The notes under the pieces were generated by a model, which did not search any database, was not told the origin of the DNA, and worked only from the letters and a program-made list of their open reading frames with translations. A stretch of DNA of 64,000 nt. Origin: Aegilops tauschii subsp. strangulata (taxonomy: Eukaryota; Streptophyta; Magnoliopsida; Poales; Poaceae). Below are positions 11,215 through 23,242 of the stretch, piece by piece. Numbering within the stretch: position 1 is the stretch's first letter; the number at the start of each line of letters is the position of its first letter. The stretch is from positions 254,543,135 through 254,607,134 of the forward strand of contig NC_053037.3 of the NCBI RefSeq assembly GCF_002575655.3, in the 5' to 3' direction. The position numbers and the translations under genes are program-made.

Positions 11215-12140
11215 TGATAGAGGCAAAGGTGTCCCGTCTTTCGATGAGATGATGGATATCGCTTTGGTGGAAGTCGACTTTGACGATCCGACTACGAACG
11301 TGCGATGACGTCGCACCTTAGCAATCGCTAAACCAACTCCGAGAGGTTATTGACCACGCCGGAGCACGATCAACCTGACCACGAGGGTCTGTTTCCTGCG
11401 AGCAAACGAAGAACAAGCAATAAACTGAGATTGCAATCTGGATATTGCGAATATAAGATGAAAGCTTTATTGATCAAGGTGGAGTTCTGTGACGCCTTTG
11501 TCTGGTCGTTAAACACAAACGAAGTACACGAAGTTGCAGCTATGGCGAACTTTTAATCTAAACAAAATCCAAAGTCTAAACGACGCCCTAAGGGCTGTAT
11601 ATATGGAGGAAGCGGGGGGGGGGGGGGGGATTTCGTGGCCCTTGGGGAAGGGGTCCGAAACCAACCCTATCTCTTGTTTCCCCACACATACGGACTCTAA
11701 AAATAGCCTATACTCAAGTATTTCGAAATTACATGGGCCTGGCCCAATAATAAGGTGACGCAGCACCTAGAATAGCCTCTGGACGAAAGTTATGAAGTAG
11801 CATCTTGTATATTTCGTCCAAGGCTTCATGCACGCATTATGGTGGCTTCAATGTCCTGAAATCATCACTTGTAACTCCGTTCTTGTCCCCCATGCGCATG
11901 CCATCATCTCCATGCTTGTTCTTGCTCTAATGTTCATCCTTCTCAAAGCTAGGCCCTTCATTCGTAAGCAAAACAAATGTATCCAATTTAGGCAGCATCA
12001 TATTCTCATGAACATTAGAATCATTACCAAGAAACGAAAGTACCTGGTAATTTAATTGGCGTGCGCGAGCTCTAGTAATTGGTCCAGTATGTATAGCAGC
12101 AGGGGTTGTGGGTGTAACAATGGTATTGATGTCCTCATCA
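11215..12140 (-). repeat. 3' LTR of C1
   Basis: 926 bp. It differs from its partner mainly by a run of 16 G at 11614-11629 where other copies have about 6-7, plus scattered substitutions. On the coding strand it starts TGATGAGGACATCAATACC and ends CTCTATCA. Confidence 0.93.
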
Positions 12141-12964
12141 TCCTCCCCTTCTTGAAATGAAGTCGTCCTCGACGGAAGCTCATCTCCCTCACCCAAATAA
12201 GGCTTCAAATCTGCAAAGTTAAAAGTGGGACTAACCCCAAAATCTGCAGGCAGCTCAAGTTTATATGCATTATCATTTATTTTCTCTAACACCTTAAAAG
12301 GACCATCAGCACGTGGCATTAGCTTTGATTTGCGCAAATCAGGAAATCTATCCTTACGCAAATGTAACCAAACAAGATCTCCAGGTGCAAACACAACATG
12401 TTTTCTACCCTTATCTCCAGCAAGTTTATATTTAGCATTCATACGCTCAATGTTTTCCTTAGTTAACTCATGCAGTTTTAAGATCAATTCAGCACGTTGT
12501 TTAGCATCAAAATTAACCTTCTCCGAAGATGGAAGAGGCATCAAATCAATAGGTGCACGAGGTAGGAAACCATACACAATTTCAAAAGGGTACATCTTAG
12601 TAGTAGAATGCAATGAACGATTATAAGCAAACTCAATATGAGGCAAGCATTCTTCCCACATTTTATTATTATTCTTCAAAACAGCCCTAAGCATAGTAGA
12701 CAATGTTCTATTGACTACTTCAGTTTGTCCATCAGTTTGGGCGTGACAAGTAGTACTAAAAAGCAGTTTAGTCCCCAACTTAGCCCATAAACATCTCCAA
12801 AAGTGGCTAAGAAATTTAGTATCACGATTGGAAACAATAGTATTTGGCACACCATGCAAGCGAATAATTTCACGAAAGAACAAATCAGCAACATTAACAG
12901 CATCATCGCTTTTATGACATGGTATAAAGTGTGCCATTTTCGAGAAAACTATCCACGTCAACAA
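11927..12964 (-). pseudogene. C1 integrase C-terminal part
   Basis: 345 codons in a different frame from the upstream pol, offset by the indel near 12947. It holds the second and third catalytic positions of the integrase core. The second Asp is Asn here (codon at 12827-12829; SNRD instead of SDRD in copies I, H, J and K). The Glu in [10 protein letters not shown] is kept. The tail extends about 214 bp into the 3' LTR, as in other CRM copies. Confidence 0.85.
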
Positions 12965-15341
12965 ATATGCTATCCCTCCCCTTCTTTGTTCGAGGTAAAC
13001 CTAAAACAAAGTCCATAGATATATCCTCCCAAGGAACACTAGGTACAGGCAAAGGCATATATAAACCATGAGGATTGAGTCGTGACTTAGCTTTTTGACA
13101 TGTAGTGCAGCGAGCAACAAAACGCTCAACATCCCGTCTCATCTTTGGCCAAAAGAAATGTGTAGCAAGTACGTCCTCTGTCTTCTTCACGCCAAAGTGT
13201 CCCATTAATCCTCCGCCATGCGCCTCCTGCAACAACAAAAGACGAAGAGAGCTAGCTGGAATGCATAGCTTGTTAACACGGAACACAAATCCATCATTAA
13301 CGACAAACTTGTTCCAGGTTCTTCCTTCTTTACAATTCTGCAATACATCTTTAAAATCAGCATCATGCACATATTGATCTTTGATGGTCTCCAAACCAAA
13401 TATTTTGAAGTCAAGTTGTGAAAGCATAGTATAGCGACGAGACAATGCATCGGCAATAACATTTTCTTTACCCTTCTTGTGTTTAATGACATAAGGGAAA
13501 GTTTCAATGAATTCAACCCATTTAGCATGTCTACGATTCAGTTTAGCTTGACTTTTAATATGTTTCAAAGATTCATGATCAGAATGTATAACAAATTCTT
13601 TGGGCCATAAATAATGTTGCCATGTTTCTAAAGTCCGAACAAGAGCATATAGTTCTTTATCATAAGTAGAATAATTCAGACTAGGCCCACTCAATTTTTC
13701 AGAAAAGTATGCAACAGGTTTGCCATCTTGTAATAACACACCTCCTAATCCAATTCCACTAGCATCACATTCAAGCTCAAAAGTCTTATTAAAATCAGGA
13801 AGTTGGAGTAAAGGAGCATGTGTGAACTTATCTTTCAATACCGTGAAGGCTTCTTCCTGTGCGGTACCCCAAACAAAAGGCACATCCTTCTTTGTAAGCT
13901 CGTTGAGAGGTGCAGCAATGGTGCTAAAATCTCTCACAAAACGCCTATAGAAACCAGCGAGTCCAAGAAAACTCCGCACTTGTGTGACCGTTTTGGGCTG
14001 CGGCCAACTCTCAATAGCTTCAATCTTGGCTTTATCAACTTCAATTCCCTGTGGAGTAACAACATAGCCAAGAAAAGATACTCGGTCGGTGCAAAAGGTG
14101 CACTTCCCAAGGTTACCAAACAAACGTGCATCACGTAGAGCAATAAAAACAGCACGTAAATGTTCCAAATGTTCTTCCAAAGATTTGCTATAAATCAGTA
14201 TATCATCAAAATAGACTACCACAAATCGTCCAATGAAAGCACGTAAAACTTCGTTCATTAGTCTCATGAAAGTACTAGGTGCATTAGTTAACCCAAAAGG
14301 CATGACTAACCACTCATATAAACCAAACTTAATTTTAAATGCAGTTTTCCATTCATCTCCCAATTTCATACGAATTTGATGGTATCCACTACGCAAATCA
14401 ACTTTGGAGAATATTGTAGAGCCACTCAATTCATCAAGCATATCATCTAGCCTAGGAATAGGATGACGATAACGAATAGTAATATTATTAATGCCTCTAC
14501 AATCAACACACATACGCGACGTACCATCCTTTTTAGGCACTAGTATAATAGGAACAGCACAAGGACTAAGAGATTCGCGTATATAACCTTTGTCGAGCAG
14601 CTCCTGTACTTGACGCATAATCTCCTTCGTCTCCTCTGGATTGGTACGGTATGGTGCACGGTTGGGTAGCGATGCACCGGGAATTAAATCAATTTGATGC
14701 TCAATCCCTCGAATAGGTGGTAATCCCGGTGGCACGTCTTGTGGGAACTCCTGCAAAATGTTAGTGACAGCAGGGGGCAAAGAGGAAGGCACGTCCTCGA
14801 ATGAAAATAATGCCTCTTTGCACACAAAAGCATAGCAAACAGATTTGTTGAAATCTGGCTCATCAATATCAGATTTTGTGGCAAGTAAACATGCACTTTT
14901 CAATTTAATTTCAGAAACAACACTAGATGGTTTAGGTTTCATTTGTTGCTCAAATTCTTTTGCCACAATCTGATTTTCACTCTTATTTTTATCCTGTTTT
15001 GCTTTATTAGCTCTATTAATGTCATCTTTCAAAATGGAATCAGGAGTCATAGGAAGCAAAGTAATATTTTTATCCTTATGAACAAGAGTATACTGATTGT
15101 TTCTACCATGGTGTACAGAATTTTTATCAAATTGCCATGGTCTACCAAGTAATAAGGAACATGCTTGCATGGGTACCACATCACAATCAACATAATCAGC
15201 ATATGTAGAGATACTAAAATGCACACGAACAGTACGTGTCACCTTAACCTTGCCGCTGTTGTTGAACCATTGGATGTAGTAAGGATGTGGATGTGGTCTT
15301 GTGGTGAGAGATAGTTTCTCCACCATCTCCATGCTAGCCAA
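12912..15341 (-). pseudogene. C1 protease-RT-RNase H-integrase N-terminal part
   Basis: 809 open codons. The protease tail is followed by RT with [16 protein letters not shown] and the catalytic YFDD, RNase H with ECDASG, and the integrase HHCC finger (HFGVKKTED... CTTCQKAK) with the first catalytic Asp. It lacks four residues in the linker before RT compared with the other copies (12 bp lost). The frame is lost near 12947 just after the first integrase Asp. Confidence 0.88.
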
Positions 15342-16930
15342 GTTGTTACAGCTCCCTCCATCATGATGACGCGAACAGAACGTTCCTTCTCAACTCCCTT
15401 TGTATGGAACAAATTATGCCTCTGATTTTGCTCTGCTTGTGTGACCTGCACACTCAAAACACGTTGAGCAACTAAACATTCATACCTGTCAGCGTCTTCA
15501 GGAGCCATGTATTGCGTCTCATTTTCAGAATCATCTCCACCATGTTCTTCACGTGTAATAAGAGCCAAAGTCTCCTCATCATAGTCACTAGCGGACTCAT
15601 ACCCACCATCCTCAGTAGCAATCATCACACGCTGAGATTTGCATTCTCTCGCATAATGTCCTCTTCCCTTACAACGACGACAAATAATATCACTTGTGTG
15701 CCCTGTTGACGCCATGGAAGAAGAAGAGCTCTGCGCAGGCCCGGCAGGTGTGCTCTTGGCAGAGAGGGGTGGTTGTGCCTGCTTTCTTGTATCACGGCTG
15801 GAGATGGCACCTGATGGAGGTGATGGTGAAGTGGAAGTAGAGGATGCACGTGGTGTCCATGATGAAGGTCGACCTGCAGAAAAGTTAGTTCGCGGCAATG
15901 CGTGTCGATCCTGCACTTCACGTTCAGCTTTACAAGCAAGATGGAATAAACGAGTGATATTATTATAATCCTTATACTCTAGAATGGTCTGAATCTCTTT
16001 ATTTAATCCACCCATAAAACGTGCAAGCATAGCTTCATTCTCCTCAACAATACCACATCTAATCATGCCAGTTTGTAATTCCTGATAATATTCTTCTACA
16101 GAATTTTTCCCTTGTCTTAAGCGCTGCAATTTTTGAAGTAATTCACGTTGATAATATGGTGGAACCCAACGAGTACGCATAGCAGTTTTCAAAGCAGCCC
16201 AAGTAGCTGGAACAGGATATAATCGACAATGTTCAGACCACCAAACACATGCAAAGCTAGTGAAAGCACAAACAGCAGCAGGAACACGTCTCTCCTCAGG
16301 ATATTGTAAACATGTAAATCGTTGTTCAGTTTCTAACTCCCAAGTAAGATATATATCAGGAACATATCTACCCTCAAATGGTGGAATATTCAATTTCAGT
16401 TTAGGGAGATGGTAATGATCTCGTACCTGAGGTGGTGGTGCCGGCCTACCGTTGCGAATATATACCTGAGGTCGACCTGCTGGTGGCTGCACGTAGTTCT
16501 GATTTTGATCAACCTCATCCTCATAATCGCCCGCATAATCGTCATCCTCCTCAGCCGCCGCAGTAGCAGGAGCTAAAGAAGCATCAACAGTAGGTGCAGC
16601 GGCACCCGTATTTTGACCAGTCTCAATTGGAACGCGCTGTGCTCGTCCCACTTGATTTGGAAGGCGGCGTTGGAGATGTGGTTGTTGCTGTTGTAGAGGT
16701 GTGACATATGCAGCCGGTGGTGGTTGGGGAAGACGCTTGAGTAATTCAGTAAACTTGTTATCCAGCTTTGTCTCGAACGACTTCTCCACGGCATCTATCT
16801 TCTCCATAGCCTCTTCAAATCTGTTTAGCACATCTCCCACCTGGCCACTCATCATTTGCTGAAATTTATCATGCAACTCCTTGTTCATCATGTTCTCCCA
16901 ATCAGTCTCATCGGCTTGTGATTCTGCCAT
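15239..16930 (-). pseudogene. C1 Gag and start of protease
   Basis: The ATG at 16930 matches the start of the other CRM copies ([10 protein letters not shown]). The open frame extends upstream of it into a His-rich stretch that is only 5' leader. A coiled N-terminal region and a Pro/Gln-rich linker come first. The gag core follows ([14 protein letters not shown]). The CCHC knuckle [16 protein letters not shown] lies at about 15640-15690. The frame breaks at about 15362, inside the protease active site, by a 1-bp deletion. Confidence 0.88.
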
Positions 16931-17005
16931 GGTTAGCAGGAATAGAAACACAAAGAATATGATCCTACAGACTACTAGGAAGTGGTGGTGATGGTGGTGT
17001 GTCAC

Positions 17006-18126
17006 AAATCCTTCAAGCGAATCTCAAATTCTTACCAGTTCTTACCCAGCAGCAGGTGGTGATCGGCAACCGTTGTAGTCAAAACTGTCAAAGCTTGGAT
17101 AAAGCGATTACCAGGGAGAGTCAAACGCACGATGTAGATGTATGTGGCGCTGGGAAGGCTTATAATATGGTAGCAAAAATGGTCAGCAATAATCAATTCA
17201 GAGATGCAAAGTTGAATAAACGCTCAACGACGGTACTGTGCTGGTCCTAGGCTAGACCGTGCTAGAGACGCGAGCCTAGAACACTAACAAAATCACGGCG
17301 CTGCACGTAAACAAGGGAAAAGCACACTCTGGAAAAAAAAATTGCTCTTTTTTTTCGCGCTCTTTTTTTTTGCGCTCTTTTTTTTTGCGAAAAATCACTA
17401 TAATGGCGAGTGTCTCAAAACTCTTCCCAGGTCAAACTGACAGGATAGGCACAAAATTTTTTTGACTATTTTTTTTCGGAAATCAGGGCAGCGACGACGA
17501 AAAAGTGCGACAAAAAAATCACTATGATGGCGAGTGTCTCAAAACACTCCTCGGGACCTAAAAATAGGATAGGGAAAAATATTTTTGGTTGCCGAAATGA
17601 TGGCGAGTTTTTTTTTTCAAGACCTACTCAGGCAAGGAAACCGAAACGGAAAATAGATGGATCTCTAAAACAAACCGAATATGAAACGAACTCGGATTGG
17701 TTGTGGATATATGGTGGTAGGATATGGCAGCGGTGGTGGTATATGATAGCGGTGGTTGTATATGGATACGGATTGGTGGTGGTATATGGATACGGATTCA
17801 AAGCGGTGGCGGATAAGCAATGGTGGTAGATGGCAAGGCGATGATGATGGTGCGGCGGCGGCGTGACAACTTATGACCAGAACTCGAAACTCTAAAAGAC
17901 TAGACTCTAAGACCAGCAACTTGACACGACGATGCAACCGCAAATTCAACAAAGCAAAAACCCTAAAAAGATTATGCAAAGGCTCAGATTGGTTCGGATA
18001 TGATGAACTAACCCTAATTTTTTTGTGTGTGGCTTTTTCGTGGACTGTAGGTATGAAGAACAGACTCGATCTAAACTACGAAAAACTGTAAAATCTCACC
18101 GAGCAACCTGGAAATCTGATACCACT
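17006..18126 (-). other. C1 5' leader with primer binding site
   Basis: The primer binding site is the complement of 18108-18124 and reads TGGTATCAGATTTCC on the coding strand. The leader has T-rich blocks interrupted by GCGCTC (17330-17400) and a degenerate minisatellite of GTATCCATATACCACCACC-like units (17695-17800). Confidence 0.8.
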
Positions 18127-19044
18127 TGATAGAGGCAAAGGTGTCCCGTCTTTCGATGAGATGATGGATATCGCTTTGGTGGAAGTCGACTTTGACGATC
18201 CGACTACGAACGTGCGATGACGTCGCGCCTTAGCAATCGCTAAACCAACTCCGAGAGGTTATTGACCACGCCGGAGCACGATCAACCTGACCACGAGGGT
18301 CTGTTTCCTGCGAGCAAACGAAGAACAAGCAAGAAACTGATATTGCAATCTGGATATTGCGAATATAAGATGAAAGCTTTATTGATCAAGGTGGGGTTCT
18401 GTGACGCCTTTGTCTGGTCGTTGAACACAAACGAAGTACGCGAAGTTGCAGCTATGGCGAACTTTTAATCTAAACAAAACCCAAAGTCTAAACGACGCCC
18501 TAAGGGCTGTATATATGGAGGAAGAGGGGGGGAATTTCGTGGCCCTTGGGGAAGGGGTCCGAAACCAACCCTATCACTTGTTTCCCCACACATACGGACT
18601 CTAAAAATAGCCTATACTCAAGTATTTCGAAATTACATGGGCCTGGCCCAATAATAAGGTGACGCAGCACCTAGAATAGCCTCTGGACGAAAGTTATGAA
18701 GTAGCATCTTGTATATTTCGTCCAAGGCTTCATGCAAGCATTATGGTGGCTTCAATGTCCTGAAATCATCACTTGTAACTCCGTTCTTGTCCCCCATGCG
18801 CATGCCATCATCTCCATGCTTGTTCTTGCTCCAATGTTCATCCTTCTCAAAGCTAGGCCCTTCATTTGTAAGCAAAACAAATGTATCCAATTTAGGCAGC
18901 ATCATATTCTCATGAACATTAGAATCATTACCAAGAAACGAAAGTACCTGGTAATTTAATTGGCGTGCGCGAGCTCTAGTAATTGGTCCAGTATATATAG
19001 CAGCAGGGGTTGTGGGTGTAACAATGGTATTGATGTCCTCATCA
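18127..19044 (-). repeat. 5' LTR of C1
   Basis: 918 bp, by eye about 98 percent or more like the 3' LTR. The coding-strand TATATATA box is the complement of about 18509-18516. Confidence 0.93.
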
Positions 19045-19115
19045 CCGAGGGGGCACAACCAACCAGGGCGCGCCTGGGGGCCCAGGCGCGCCTAGGTGGG
19101 TTGTGCCCACCTCGG
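19045..19115. repeat. Large imperfect palindrome in the D LTR at the C1 junction
   Basis: Arms of about 34 bases can pair: CCGAGG with CCTCGG, GGGCACAACC with GGTTGTGCCC, and AGGCGCGCCT at the tip. It abuts the C1 insertion exactly. Such a hairpin could extrude in DNA or form in the LTR transcript. Confidence 0.8.
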
Positions 19116-20384
19116 TGGCCTCCCACACCCCTCTTTACCCTATAAATTCACAAATATTCCAAAACCCTTTGGGGTTAACCTAGATCAGAAGTTCCGCCAC
19201 CGCAAGGCTTTGTAGCCACCGAAAACTAACTTAGACCCGTTCCGGCACCCTGCCGGAGGGGGGAATCATCACCGGTGGCCATCTTTATCATCCCGGCGGC
19301 CACCACGATGAGGATGGAGTAGTCCACCCTCGGGGCTGAGGGTTTGAACCAGTAGCTATGTGTTTAATCTCTCTCTCTCGTGATCTATATCATGGGCTTT
19401 GTTAACATAGATGGATCATATGATGTTTCTCCCCTCTATACTCTTGTTGTGATGAATTGAATCTTTACCCTTTGAAGTATTGTCTTGTTGGATTGAATAT
19501 TCAGATATGAGAACACGTGATGTATGTTATGGCACTCAACTTGCGGATTCCCGAGGTGACATTGGGGTAATCTATGCATATGGGTTGATGCACATTTTTA
19601 TTATCTTTTCTCCAATAGAAACTTTGGGGTCTCTTTGTAGTTCTTTGTGTGGATTGACTATTATGATCATGAATTTGTTTGATGCATATCATAGAATTAA
19701 CTCACGGATACTCGTGTTGATGTTGGAGTATCTAGGTGACATTAGAGTTGGTGATGTGTGTCATATGGTGTTATTTTAGTAAGAACTCTTGATTAGATCG
19801 ATCGGAAAGAATATCTTGCGTTATTTTAGTACAAACTCTAGGATAGATTGATCGGAAAGAATTGCTTTGAGGTGGTTTCATACCCTACAAACAATTTCTA
19901 TCTTTTGTTCTCCGCTAATAGGAACTCGGGAGTGATTCTTTATTGCACTTTGAGGGATAATCATATGATCCAACTATGTTAGCATTGTTGAGAGATGCAC
20001 TAGCGAAAGTACGGACCCTAGGCCTCATTTTCAAGCATTGCAATACTGTTCTTGTGCCCGTTTACTATTTGCTACCGTGTTTTATTTATTTATTCAGATT
20101 ATAAAAATATATTTCTACCATAAATATTACACTTTTATCACCATCTCTTCGCCGAACTAGTGCACCTTTACAATTTGCCATTGTATTGGGTGTGTTGGGG
20201 ACACAAGAGATTTCTTGTATTTGGTTGCGGGGTCGTTTGAGAGAGACCATCTTGATGCTACACCTCTCACGGATTGATAAACTTTAGGTCATCCACTTGA
20301 GGGAAAATTGCTACTGTCCTACAAAACTCTGGGCTTGGAGGCCCAACACATGTCTACAAGAATAAAGTTGCGTATTAGACATCA
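19045..20384 (+). repeat. 5' LTR of D, second piece
   Basis: It resumes after C1 and ends TAGACATCA at 20384. It includes the CTATAAATTC TATA-like motif at about 19140-19149, a CT-rich run (19370-19380) and the U5 region. With the first piece it makes a complete LTR of about 1.6 kb. Confidence 0.82.
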
Positions 20385-20394
20385 AGCTCTTTTC

Positions 20395-20412
20395 TGGCGC
20401 CGTTGCCGGGGA
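20395..20412 (+). promoter_or_regulatory. Primer binding site of D
   Basis: TGGCGCCGTTGCCGGGGA lies 10 bp after the LTR end. This sequence is widespread after LTRs of grass gypsy elements. The matching tRNA was not determined. Confidence 0.8.
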
Positions 20413-20510
20413 GGTGAGTGCTTGAAGGTATATCTTTAGCTCTTGCAATTAAATCTTTTAGTTTCTTGTTTTATCACTAGTTTGGTTTATAAAAGAAAAC
20501 TACACAAAAA

Positions 20511-21640
20511 ATGGAATTTAGGTTGCATCATATTATTGATCATCTTTATAATATCTTTCTTGAAAATGATGGATCGGAAAATTTTGCTCAATTATTAGAA
20601 GAAGAAGTCAATAAAATGTTTGGCACAAAGTATTTGAATGATGAGCATGATCGCAATGTTGTTGGTATGAATTCTTTGAATATCGATCATGCTAATGATG
20701 ATTGCACAAGTCATGACAAAAATGTTTCTTATAAGCATGTCACTTTTTGTGGAGTGAATTGGGAGTGCAATTGCACACCAAAAAGGGAAGATAGATTTTG
20801 TAAGAAGCATAAATATTTAGAAACGAAAAAGTTGCAAGAGAGGCTAGATGATTGTGCTGAAAGATGTAATTTTTTTGCCATCCTTGTGAACTTTACAATG
20901 AACGTGGTCATTTAAATCTCCAATGCAAATTATTTCATGATCAAATCATGTCCAAAAATTGTGATAACTTGATTAACCTTGAGTATCATAAAGAGCTTAG
21001 TCTTCTTTTGGGGTATGAAGAAATGAAATGTATAACTAAGGGTTTTCCAAATCCTGAGAGATTTCTTGATTTTGATATAGAAGAAATTTATATGTTTTGT
21101 GCGGTAAATTTCATTGAGAATCCTTATATTGCCAACTACCTAAAGACAAGAAAACAAATGGAATATGAAGAGAGTACTAATGAAAGGGAAAATGTTTCCC
21201 AATACCCTCCTAGTGTTTATTATGATGAATCATGTAACGTGGAGGAGCTTCCTATCCAATCAATCTCTTCAACAAGAAGCTTGAAAAAATTAATTAAACC
21301 CACACATGATGTGGTGAAGAAGAAGAAAAGAAGAAAGAATAAAGGTAAAAAGGTATCTCTCCCAAATAATGTTGCTCCTATCACCATTGTGCCTCATGAA
21401 AGTGAATCAAATATGTTGATGGAGGATGATGATATCGAGTATGATTTTGTGATACCTACTACTTTTTGTAATGATTATGATTGGGAAGACAACGATATCC
21501 CTTATGATCTTGAAAATATTTTTAGCACTTGCTTGGAGGATATGATAATAATGTTTGCTATACTATTGGTGCCATTCATGATATTGATAAGAATGATGGT
21601 GATGATATGCAAAACCACAAGCTTGGGATTCTATGTTTAA
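20511..21640 (+). pseudogene. D internal ORF with zinc-knuckle-like motif, one frameshift
   Basis: Two open stretches (134 codons from the ATG at 20511, then 230 codons from 20948) appear to be one gene broken by a 1-bp loss in the T-run 20870-20876. Allowing for that, the junction holds a Cys/His cluster of the type C-x2-C-x7-H-x4-C. The second part ends in a Lys-rich stretch (KKKKRRKNKGKK) and an acidic tail. I do not recognise the protein; by position and the Cys/His cluster it may be a reduced gag-like protein. No protease, RT or integrase is seen. Degenerate pieces of the same style continue to about 22376. Confidence 0.5.
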
Positions 21641-22634
21641 TGAGTATGACATGTTTGAAGATTTATTTGCTGGAAATAATGCTTGTCCTAAGCTTGGGGA
21701 TGCTTTGCTTAATGAATATGATCCTTTGATTCCTTCTACTTTCGATAAGAAAATTTATTATGATGATAGCATGCCTCCTATTTATGATGATTAAATTGAT
21801 AAAAGTGGGTTTGGAAGAGTGTCAACTCTAGGTAGTAGTGATCCCACTATTTTGGAGGGTGTTGAATCTTATTACAAAATTGATTAAAGTGGATTTGGAG
21901 AGGTCAAGACTTTATTTAGTGATACATCCACTATTTTGGAAGAGGTTTCAATTGACTATGACAATAAAGTTGCTATCTATGACGATTATTATCATGACAT
22001 GTATGCCATAAAGAGTGATAAATCTTCTATGCTTGTGCATCACGAAAAGAGTGTTGTATGTGATAGTTATATTGTTGAATCCATTCATGATGTTTCTGAA
22101 AATTATTCTAAGGAAGGAACTTATGCTCTTACATATCTCAATAATATCAAGTTTCTTCTCTATGTGTTGATTGTTTTGAAGTTGCACTTGTTTTGCCTTC
22201 CTATGCTAGTTGATTCTTGTTCCCGTAAGTTGTTTACTCACAAAATCCCTATGCATAGGAAGTGGGTTAGACCTAAATATACTAGTCATATGCTTCATGG
22301 TGCTCTCACTATGTTTCAATTCTTATCTTTTATGCGAGCATCATTGAACTCATCATGCCTAGCTAAAAGGCATTAAAGAAAAGCACTTGTTGGGAGACAA
22401 CCCAAAACTTTTACTTACTATTTTTGTGTGCTCACATGATTATGGTACTGTATTGATCATGTTTTATTGCTTTTGTTTCAATAAAGTGCCAAGTAAAGCC
22501 TTTGGGATCATGTTGGGTGATAGTTGATTTGATCTTGCTGAAAAACAGAAACTTTTGTGCTCATGAAAATAAGTCTCATTTTTAACAGAAGAGTGCTTTT
22601 GAGTTGATTCTTTTTGTAGAAGTTTAATATATAA
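21641..22634 (+). other. D internal 3' region
   Basis: AT-rich sequence with broken short frames (best 21936-22376). The motif GTTGGGAGACAACCCA at about 22388 is followed by untranslated-looking sequence. Neither a polypurine tract nor a 3' LTR follows before the LINE. Confidence 0.6.
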
Positions 22635-23242
22635 TTTTTTTAAGGGGTCATATAGTGGGAGAGGCTCCCACGGTGTTTGTATTACTCAAAAAGTATAGTA
22701 CAATGTACACAGCATATTTACAAGTTACTCATCCTCCACTTTGGGAGGGAGTGGCAGATGTCTATGCTTGAGGAAGTCTAATGAGGTGGTAAATTGTCTA
22801 CGAAAGAGAGAATGAAGTCTCTCTTGTCTGCACTAGTTCTATGTTGAAGGAGGCTAAAGTCATGTTTGAATCGTACAAGCCAAGAGTGGTAAGTGGGGGC
22901 GATGCTTCTGAAGTGCTCGTTATTTCTCTCTTTCCAGATGCTCCATGCTGCTTGTAGAAAGATTTCCATGAACATGAGCTTGCTCCGATTGGTGGATGCG
23001 TGGCTTATCCATTAAAGTCTAGATCCGGTGTCTTCCCATGTGACCCCCAGTTTGGACCAGCAGTGCTTACTGAAGGAGCAATGGAAGATCATGTGTTCCA
23101 CGTCCTCTTCTATTTGTTGATCACATAATAGGCAATTGAAGTCATCCCCAATGTTGTAGTGCCTCCTCTTGAGCATGTTGCGTGTGTTTAGGCGGGCAGA
23201 GAGAAGGAGCCACCCAAACACCTTGATTTTCAATGTTACCTT
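22635..23242 (-). pseudogene. LINE (non-LTR retrotransposon), 3' end
   Basis: A T-run at 22635-22641 is the complement of a short poly-A tail. The reading frame ends with the zinc-binding reverse-transcriptase-associated domain (zf-RVT): FGWLLLSARLNTRNML, then a Cys/His cluster CLLCDQQIEEDVEHMIFHC (about 23080-23140). A stop at about 23014 separates it from a last block of 65 codons (22778-22975) with WSIWKERNNEHF. This is the usual C-terminus of plant L1-type ORF2. It is split from its upstream part by the solo LTR. Confidence 0.85.

Larger units (their letters stand above)
11215..19044 (-). mobile_element. CRM-clade retrotransposon C1, full length, defective
   Basis: 7,830 bp with two near-identical LTRs. 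The target duplication is imperfect: CCAAG at 11210-11214 and CCGAG at 19045-19049. Gag, protease, RT, RNase H and integrase are collinear on the minus strand. The frame is broken by a 1-bp deletion in the protease (about 15362) and a 1-bp insertion in the integrase (about 12947). There are also in-frame losses of a few codons relative to copy I, and a changed integrase active-site residue. It is inserted in the LTR of D. Confidence 0.92.
10940..22634 (+). mobile_element. LTR retrotransposon D, 3' truncated, probably non-autonomous
   Basis: The 5' LTR begins TGATACGTCTCC at 10940. It is split by C1 and resumes to 20384, about 1.6 kb in all without C1. A clear primer binding site and an internal region with one short zinc-knuckle-like ORF follow. 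No RT or integrase is present. The internal 3' end has the motif GTTGGGAGACAACCCA (about 22388-22403), which I recall from 3' internal ends of Triticeae gypsy elements. No 3' LTR is found: the element stops at the poly-T of a minus-strand LINE. I recall this LTR from abundant Triticeae families such as Sabrina, but the family is not assigned. Confidence 0.75.

Noticed and set aside
14943..15152. A hydrophobic plus-strand ORF resembling a membrane protein
   Set aside because: It is antisense to the linker between protease and RT in C1; the same shadow occurs in H, I and J.
16931..17005. A His-rich N-terminus on C1 Gag, like a His tag
   Set aside because: It is an in-frame extension into the 5' leader. 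The other CRM copies start at the position matching 16930.
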